Positions 59,472 to 64,000 of a stretch of DNA of 64,000 bases are shown piece after piece. The DNA is from an uncultured Alphaproteobacteria bacterium (lineage in GTDB: Bacteria > Pseudomonadota > Alphaproteobacteria > Caulobacterales > Caulobacteraceae), in the NCBI GenBank assembly GCA_903822175.1, contig CAIJOB010000040.1, forward strand, positions 186,001 to 250,000, written 5' to 3'. A model generated the notes under the pieces. It did not search any database and was not told where the DNA came from. It saw nothing but the letters and a program-made list of their open reading frames with translations. The position numbers were made by a program, and so were the translations under genes. Numbering within the stretch: position 1 is the stretch's first letter; each line of letters opens with the position of its first letter.

Positions 59472-60287
59472 ATGGGCCGCGAGGAGGCTGAATCCATATT
59501 GCTGGACGCCGGCGGTCGCGCCGACGCCGACTTCCCCTTGCTGGAAGCGGCGATCGCGTGTGCGATCCACGAGGACCCCAGCCGCGACCCGCAGCCGACC
59601 CGCGACCTGGGCGCCGCGGCCGTCGAGCGCCTGACCCAGCGCCTGAAGCAGGAAAGCGCCGAGGAGGCCATCGCCGAGGCCATGGCCGGCGACCTACGCC
59701 TGGCCGGCGACCTGTTCACCTACGAGGACCCCGATAACGCCGACATCATCGCGGTGACCGAGCGGCGCAAGGGCCTGCCGGTGGCGCTGGGCGTCTTCTA
59801 CCTGCACGCCGCCCGCAACTGCGCGCTTACCGTCCAGGGCGTCGACTTCCCCGGCCACTTCCTGCTGCGCATCGAGACTGAGGAGGGGCCGCTGGCGCTG
59901 GATCCCTTCTCGGAAGGCCGCGTGGTGCTGCCCTCCGAACTGACCAGGCGCGCCCTGCATGCGGGCCTGACGCCCAATGTCGCCGATCGGCTTGACCGGC
60001 TGATGGCGCCGGTCAGCGACCGCGCCGTGCTGCTGCGCCTGCAGAACAACGTCTTCGCCCGCGCCAGCCAGGTCCGCGACTATGCCCGCGCCGAGCGCGC
60101 CGCCCTGCGCCGCGCCCTGCTCGACCCCAGCGACCACCGCCCCTGGCTCGACGTCGCCGCCGCCCGCGAGGGCCAAGGTGCGCTGGCCGGCTCGCTGGAG
60201 GCCCTGGCCCGGGCGACGGAGCTGGACGGCGGCGCCGCGCTCGCGGCCCGGGCGGCGCGCGAACGGGTGCGGTTGCAGCTGAACTAG
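59472..60287 (+). CDS. SirB1-family (transglutaminase-like/TPR) protein
   Basis: 271 residues. The central block RRKGLPVALGVFYLHAARNC and VQGVDFPGHFLLRIETEEGP is the SirB1 signature, a transglutaminase-like fold that has lost the clear catalytic Cys in most members. The C-terminal third (about 190-270) is TPR-like (YARAERAALRRALLDPSDHR, then a second repeat). Cytoplasmic. Same direction as rsmI-yraN and gshB, so probably one operon. Confidence 0.88.
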   Translation: MGREEAESILLDAGGRADADFPLLEAAIACAIHEDPSRDPQPTRDLGAAAVERLTQRLKQESAEEAIAEAMAGDLRLAGDLFTYEDPDNADIIAVTERRKGLPVALGVFYLHAARNCALTVQGVDFPGHFLLRIETEEGPLALDPFSEGRVVLPSELTRRALHAGLTPNVADRLDRLMAPVSDRAVLLRLQNNVFARASQVRDYARAERAALRRALLDPSDHRPWLDVAAAREGQGALAGSLEALARATELDGGAALAARAARERVRLQLN

Positions 60288-60344
60288 CGTCGCGCCCAGC
60301 CGCGGCCTATGTCCCGTGACTCAGGTTCTCTCGGAGACGACTCC

Positions 60345-61292
60345 ATGTCCCTCAAGGTCGCGGTGCAGATGGATCCCATCGAGGGGATCAACATCGGGGG
60401 CGACACGACCTTCCTGATGATGGAGACGGCCCAGGCGCGCGGCCACAGCCTGTTCGTCTACACCCCCGACACGCTGGCCATGGAAGACGGCCGGGTCTTC
60501 GCACGCGGCCGCGACGTGACCGTGAAGCGGGTGGTCGGCGACCACCATGCAGCCGGCGAGGCGCGGCAGACCGAACTCACCGAGTTCGACGTCATCCTGC
60601 TGCGCCAGGATCCGCCTTTCGACATGCACTACATCGACACCACCTTCTTCCTGCAGGTGGTCCACCCCAAGACCCTGGTGGTGAACGACCCGGTCGAGGT
60701 GCGGAACGCGCCGGAAAAGCTGTTCGTCACCGAATTTCCGCACCTGCAGCCGCCGACCCTGATCACCTCCGACCCCCTGGCCATCGCCGACTTCCGCGCG
60801 CGGCACGGCGACATCGTCCTGAAGCCGCTGAACGGCAAGGGCGGCTCAGGCGTCACGCGGCACCTGAAGGACGACCCAAACCTGGGGACGCTGCTTGAGC
60901 TGCATGCCGAGATCGTCCGCGAGCCGGTGATCGTGCAGAAGTTCCTCCCCGCGGTGACCAAGGGCGACAAGCGCATCCTGCTGATCGACGGCGAGCCGGC
61001 CGGCGCCATCAACCGGGTGCCGCAGAAGGGCCAGATCCGCTCCAACATGGCCGTCGGCGGCACGCCCGAGGCCGTAGAGCTGACCGCCCGCGACCGCGAG
61101 ATCTGCGCCGCCATCGGGCCGGAACTGCGCCGCCGCGGCCTGCTGTTTGTCGGCATCGACGTGATCGGCGAGTACCTGACCGAAATCAACGTGACCTCGC
61201 CGACCGGGGCGGTGGCGCTGAAGACCTTCAGCGGGATCGACGCCACGGAATTGCTCTGGGAACGGATTGAAGCGCTTCGCGCCACGGCTTAG
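60345..61292 (+). CDS. gshB: Glutathione synthetase
   Basis: 315 residues from the ATG at 60345, which has GGAG 8 bases upstream; the longer frame from 60309 is not supported. Joins glycine to gamma-glutamylcysteine. N-terminal [22 protein letters not shown]-grasp blocks [18 protein letters not shown] and [20 protein letters not shown], and the C-terminal [19 protein letters not shown]. Length equals that of E. coli GshB. Confidence 0.97.
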   Translation: MSLKVAVQMDPIEGINIGGDTTFLMMETAQARGHSLFVYTPDTLAMEDGRVFARGRDVTVKRVVGDHHAAGEARQTELTEFDVILLRQDPPFDMHYIDTTFFLQVVHPKTLVVNDPVEVRNAPEKLFVTEFPHLQPPTLITSDPLAIADFRARHGDIVLKPLNGKGGSGVTRHLKDDPNLGTLLELHAEIVREPVIVQKFLPAVTKGDKRILLIDGEPAGAINRVPQKGQIRSNMAVGGTPEAVELTARDREICAAIGPELRRRGLLFVGIDVIGEYLTEINVTSPTGAVALKTFSGIDATELLWERIEALRATA

Positions 61293-61347
61293 GCTGTTCC
61301 AAGAAGACGCCGCGCCAAGTCACGGAAACGTCTCATCTTCCCCATAA

Positions 61348-61362
61348 GTTCTATTTTTGTTC
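61348..61362 (+). promoter_or_regulatory. LexA (SOS) box upstream of comM
   Basis: GTTC-TATTTTT-GTTC matches exactly the alphaproteobacterial LexA operator GTTC-N7-GTTC. It lies 95 bases upstream of the comM start, in the T-rich promoter region between gshB and comM. Presence of comM in alphaproteobacterial SOS regulons has been described, to my recollection. Confidence 0.78.
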
Positions 61363-61456
61363 TTGATCTGAGCGCGGCGGCGTGCTGCGATCTTGTGGAT
61401 AACTGACGCTGGACCACTAGGTCTTGAGGGCCAAGAATCGAAGGTGGGGGATTGGC

Positions 61457-63004
61457 ATGGCCGCGCGGGTCGTGACGGTGGCGTTTCAGGGCGTGGAGGC
61501 GCGGCGCGTCGACGTGCAGGTGCAGTTCACCAGCGGCGAAGCGAAGTTCTTCCTCGTCGGCATGGGCGACAAGGCGATCTCGGAAAGCCGCGAGCGGGTG
61601 CGCGCCGCCTTTTCGGGCCTGGGCCTGTCGCTGCCGAGCCGCCGGATCATCGCCAACCTGGCGCCGGCCGACCTGCCCAAGGAGGGCAGCCACTACGACC
61701 TGCCGATCGCGCTCGCCATCATGGCCGGCATGAATGTGATCCCGCCCGATGCGCTGGACGACTGGGCGGCGGTGGGCGAGCTGTCGCTGGACGGACGGAT
61801 TACGGCGGTGGCCGGAGCCCTCCCAGCCGCCGTGGCGGCGGGCGCCATGGGCCTGGGCCTGATCTGCCCGGAAGCTTGCGGGCCAGAGGCCGCCTGGGCC
61901 GGCGACACCCGCATCCTGGCCGCGCCCTCGCTGATCGCGCTCGTCAATCATTTCCGCGGGACCCAGGTGCTTTCGCCGCCAAGCGTCGGCGTGATGCGCG
62001 ACCCGGAACGCAGCCCCGACCTGCGGGAGGTGAAGGGCCAGGAGAACGCCAAACGGGCGCTGGAGATCGCCGCGGCCGGTGGCCACAACCTGGCCTTCGT
62101 GGGACCGCCGGGATCGGGCAAGTCGATGATGGCCGCGCGCCTGCCGGGCCTGCTGCCGCCACTGACGCCGGAGGAGCTGCTCGAAACCTCGATGATCCAT
62201 TCGGTGGCCGGCCTGATCGCCAAGGGCGAGCTCACCCGCGCCCGGCCGTTCCGCGCGCCACACCACTCGGCCAGTATGGCGGCGCTCACCGGCGGGGGCC
62301 TGAAGGCCAAGCCCGGCGAGGTCAGCCTGGCGCACAACGGCGTCCTGTTCCTCGACGAACTGCCGGAGTTCAGCGCCCAGGCGCTCGATAGCCTGCGCCA
62401 GCCGTTGGAGACCGGCGAGGTGATCGTCGCCCGCGCCAATGCCCATGTCCGCTATCCGGCCCGGGTCCAGCTGGTGGCGGCGATGAACCCTTGCCGCTGC
62501 GGCCTGGGCGGGCCGGGCCGCGGCGCCTGCGGGCGCGCGCCCCGCTGCCAAACCGACTACATGGGCCGCATCTCCGGCCCCCTGATGGACCGCATCGATC
62601 TGCAGGTGGAGGTGCCGCCGGTCACGGCCGCCGATCTGGCGCTCCCGGCGCCCGCCGAGGGCACCGCCGAAGCCGCGCTCCGGGTGGCCGAAGCCCGCGG
62701 CGCCCAGGCGGCCCGCGCCGCCGATGGGGGCGCGGGCGCGGCTGCGCTGAACTCGCGGGCCGACGGAGACTGGCTGGAGACCATCGCAGCCCTCGACGCG
62801 CCGGCCAAGGCGCTGCTCACCCGCGCCGCGGAGGCCGGCGGCCTCACCGCCCGAGGCTGGACGCGGACGGTGCGGTTGGCCCGCACCATCGCCGACCTGG
62901 AAGGCTCCGACGCTGTGCGCCGGGTGCACATCGCCGAGGCGCTAATCTACCGCAGGGTCGCGCCGGGGTCGGCGGTTGGCAGCGGCATGCTCGCGGCGAG
63001 CTGA
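61457..63004 (+). CDS. comM: ComM/YifB-type Mg-chelatase-like AAA+ helicase
   Basis: 515 residues from the ATG at 61457 (MAARVVTVAF), with GGTGGGGG upstream. N-terminal Lon-protease-like fold (VDVQVQFTSGEAKFFLVGMG; LPIALAIMAGM). AAA+ core with Walker A FVGPPGSGKSMMAARL near residue 218, the RAPHHSASMAALTGGG block, and Walker B HNGVLFLDELPEF. A zinc-binding-like CRCGLGGPGRGACG segment and the Mg-chelatase C-terminal domain follow. ComM family proteins are branch-migration helicases that aid integration of DNA in transformation. Possibly SOS-induced. The last 58 bases overlap the convergent gene. Confidence 0.94.
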   Translation: MAARVVTVAFQGVEARRVDVQVQFTSGEAKFFLVGMGDKAISESRERVRAAFSGLGLSLPSRRIIANLAPADLPKEGSHYDLPIALAIMAGMNVIPPDALDDWAAVGELSLDGRITAVAGALPAAVAAGAMGLGLICPEACGPEAAWAGDTRILAAPSLIALVNHFRGTQVLSPPSVGVMRDPERSPDLREVKGQENAKRALEIAAAGGHNLAFVGPPGSGKSMMAARLPGLLPPLTPEELLETSMIHSVAGLIAKGELTRARPFRAPHHSASMAALTGGGLKAKPGEVSLAHNGVLFLDELPEFSAQALDSLRQPLETGEVIVARANAHVRYPARVQLVAAMNPCRCGLGGPGRGACGRAPRCQTDYMGRISGPLMDRIDLQVEVPPVTAADLALPAPAEGTAEAALRVAEARGAQAARAADGGAGAAALNSRADGDWLETIAALDAPAKALLTRAAEAGGLTARGWTRTVRLARTIADLEGSDAVRRVHIAEALIYRRVAPGSAVGSGMLAAS

Positions 63005-63414
63005 CGGCGGCTGGCGCGCCAGGTGTTGATCGTTCCCACGCCGACAGCCAGGAACACCCACTGGCTGAAAATCACCTGGCCGGTGGCGTAGGACCAGGCC
63101 CGGACGCCGGGGTCGATCAGCCGGGCCACGTGGATGATCACGCACAGCAGCTGGAACGCCGCGGCGAACAACGGCCAGTAGCGGGGGCTGCGGATCGCGA
63201 TCCAGGTCAGCAGCAGCAGCAGGCAGGCGTCCGAGGCGAACGCGCCCCACTGGATTCCCTGCCACTTCCAATCCCGCAGCGCCAAGGTCATGGCGAACGA
63301 CAGCAGGAGTCCGGCCGCGGCTTCCTGTTCGGCGCGAGCGCCCTTCCAGAAGGCGCCACCGCAGACAGCGATGGTCAGCGTTACGCCGAACCACTGGAAG
63401 AGATAGGTGAGCAA
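62947..63414 (-). CDS. Small membrane protein of unknown function
   Basis: 155 residues if started at the TTG at 63414, which lies right behind the terminator T run. About four to five hydrophobic segments: residues 1-20, 32-48, 60-76, 80-98 and 110-130. Last residues are polar (RQLAASMPLPTADPGATLR). The end overlaps comM on the opposite strand by 58 bases. The next in-frame ATG (near residue 40) would lose the first helix, so the start is uncertain. No family recognised. Confidence 0.6.
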   Translation of the reverse strand: MLTYLFQWFGVTLTIAVCGGAFWKGARAEQEAAAGLLLSFAMTLALRDWKWQGIQWGAFASDACLLLLLTWIAIRSPRYWPLFAAAFQLLCVIIHVARLIDPGVRAWSYATGQVIFSQWVFLAVGVGTINTWRASRRQLAASMPLPTADPGATLR

Positions 63415-63447
63415 AGAAAATGGCCCCCAAGAGAACCTTGGGGGCCA
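63415..63447 (-). terminator. Terminator of the 63487-63864 gene
   Basis: TGGCCCCCAAG (63421-63431) pairs perfectly with CTTGGGGGCCA (63437-63447) around AGAAC. On the minus strand it is followed by TTTTCTTT. It stands 40 bases after the stop of the upstream minus-strand gene. Confidence 0.9.
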
Positions 63448-63486
63448 CTCTGTCAGAGGCCCATCCGAAAGGGGAGGGCTTGTGTC

Positions 63487-63864
63487 TTAGGCGGCTTGGA
63501 CAGCGCGCAAGGCGCGGCGGCCGATTTGCGGCTGCTCGTCGGCGGCGAACATCGGCGGCGGCTTGTTGCCGCCCACCGGGTCGGTCATCGTCACGGCGCC
63601 CAGGCCGATCTGGGTCTGGACGATCGAGAGTTCCTTGTGGGTCTCGACGATGGCGCGGCGCGCATCGGCCAGAGCCATGATGGCTTGGCTGGCGCGTTCC
63701 AGAGCGTCCTGGCCGATCAGCGCCGAGGCGCCGACGCCCTTACGCATGGCGGGCATGGCGCCGGTCAGAGCGGCGGTTTTGGTGAGTGCGTTGTCGATGG
63801 CGGTCTCGGCCTCGAACAGGGCGGCCGCGACTTGTTCAGCGATCATCCGGCGTTGCTTGAGCAT
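63487..63864 (-). CDS. Small helical protein of unknown function
   Basis: 125 residues from the ATG at 63864, with GGAGAG 6 bases upstream. The N-terminal about 90 residues look all-helical and amphipathic (LKQRRMIAEQVAAALFEAET; AIMALADARRAIVETHKELS). The C-terminal part is Pro-rich and polar with an Arg-rich end. No signal, no membrane segment and no known motif. Its own terminator follows, so it is monocistronic. Confidence 0.75.
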   Translation of the reverse strand: MLKQRRMIAEQVAAALFEAETAIDNALTKTAALTGAMPAMRKGVGASALIGQDALERASQAIMALADARRAIVETHKELSIVQTQIGLGAVTMTDPVGGNKPPPMFAADEQPQIGRRALRAVQAA

Positions 63865-63936
63865 GAGTTCTCTCCTGCGCGCGCCGGTCCATGGCGCTCG
63901 CTCAATGAATTACAGGGGGTATGGTTTCGGTCGGGT

Positions 63937-64000
63937 TTAGGCCCGGAAAAAAGTTCGCCCGATATCCGAGAGCGCGTGGAGGCCGGCCAGCATCCCCCCG
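63937..64000 (-). CDS. Possible 3' end of a minus-strand gene at the right edge
   Basis: A minus-strand frame open from the window edge to a TAA at 63937 reads GMLAGLHALSDIGRTFFRA at its end, an ordinary-looking C-terminus. Only about 20 codons are visible, so this may also be non-coding. Nothing else is seen in 63865-63936 apart from the likely promoter region of the gene ending at 63487. Confidence 0.3.
   Translation of the reverse strand, partial: GGMLAGLHALSDIGRTFFRA

Noticed and set aside
61289..62929. 546-codon minus-strand frame opposite comM
   Set aside because: Antisense shadow of comM; no recognisable domain and no ribosome site.

Overview
The window is GC-rich (estimated by eye, not counted) and densely coding. 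It reads as chromosome of an alphaproteobacterium of the family Caulobacteraceae (Caulobacter/Phenylobacterium type). This is inferred from gene content and order (rimP-nusA-ylxR-infB; rimI-fur-miaB-phoH-ybeY-corC-lnt-xre-metK-trmB; dnaN; grpE-hrcA/rph-rdgB-hemW), from an alphaproteobacterial LexA box (GTTC-N7-GTTC) and from a PEPxxWA-CTERM protein. No tRNA, rRNA, phage, transposase or CRISPR was seen. Most of the window is housekeeping core, probably in the origin half of the replicon (inference from Caulobacter gene order).

Layout. 1-966: 5' part of a TPR protein. 1073-3961: an ECF sigma/anti-sigma operon with a Tat-exported metallophosphoesterase and a cupredoxin. 4008-6421: a Fur-boxed PepSY membrane protein, then a dienelactone hydrolase and two small envelope proteins. 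6524-12931: the rimP-nusA-ylxR-infB transcription/translation operon (minus strand), with a sigma70-type promoter, a leader attenuator and a terminator. 12942-14386: a stand-alone EF-G domain III-V protein and a small membrane-anchored protein, separated by a structured repeat. 14454-16003: PEP-CTERM protein and ppa. 16127-29673: a long run of minus-strand core genes from murJ and trpS down to trmB, including fur and metK (metK behind a 16-bp palindromic operator).

29840-40311 looks like an accessory block set between murJ and glnD. It holds a predicted periplasmic 3-keto-glycoside module (DUF1080 hydrolase, gluconate-2-dehydrogenase subunit-3-like protein, GMC oxidoreductase, Gfo/Idh/MocA oxidoreductase, NupG-like transporter). 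Two tandem TonB-dependent receptors follow, plus the C-terminal remnant of a third. 40388-47285 returns to core genes (glnD, HAD, VOC protein, mutS). 47409-50978 carries acetyltransferase, esterase, ABC ATPase, zinc-finger protein and a DUF6559-like protein, then dnaN. 52229-63864 runs through grpE-hrcA, rph, two very small genes, a DUF2975/Xre module, rdgB-hemW, rsmI-yraN, a SirB1-like gene, gshB and a LexA-boxed comM.

The most unusual item is a ~130-nt structured repeat present twice (13859-13989 and 43882-44011). It has a long stem, three apical hairpins and at least three compensatory base-pair changes between copies. Each copy lies 25-28 nt upstream of a minus-strand start codon: the EF-G-like gene and a HAD phosphatase gene. 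Other notable items are the rimP leader attenuator, paired TACA-N2-TGTA operators and an RBS-masking hairpin at a TonB receptor, a complete 35-codon transcription unit after rph, and intergenic repeats whose edges supply the ends of neighbouring proteins.
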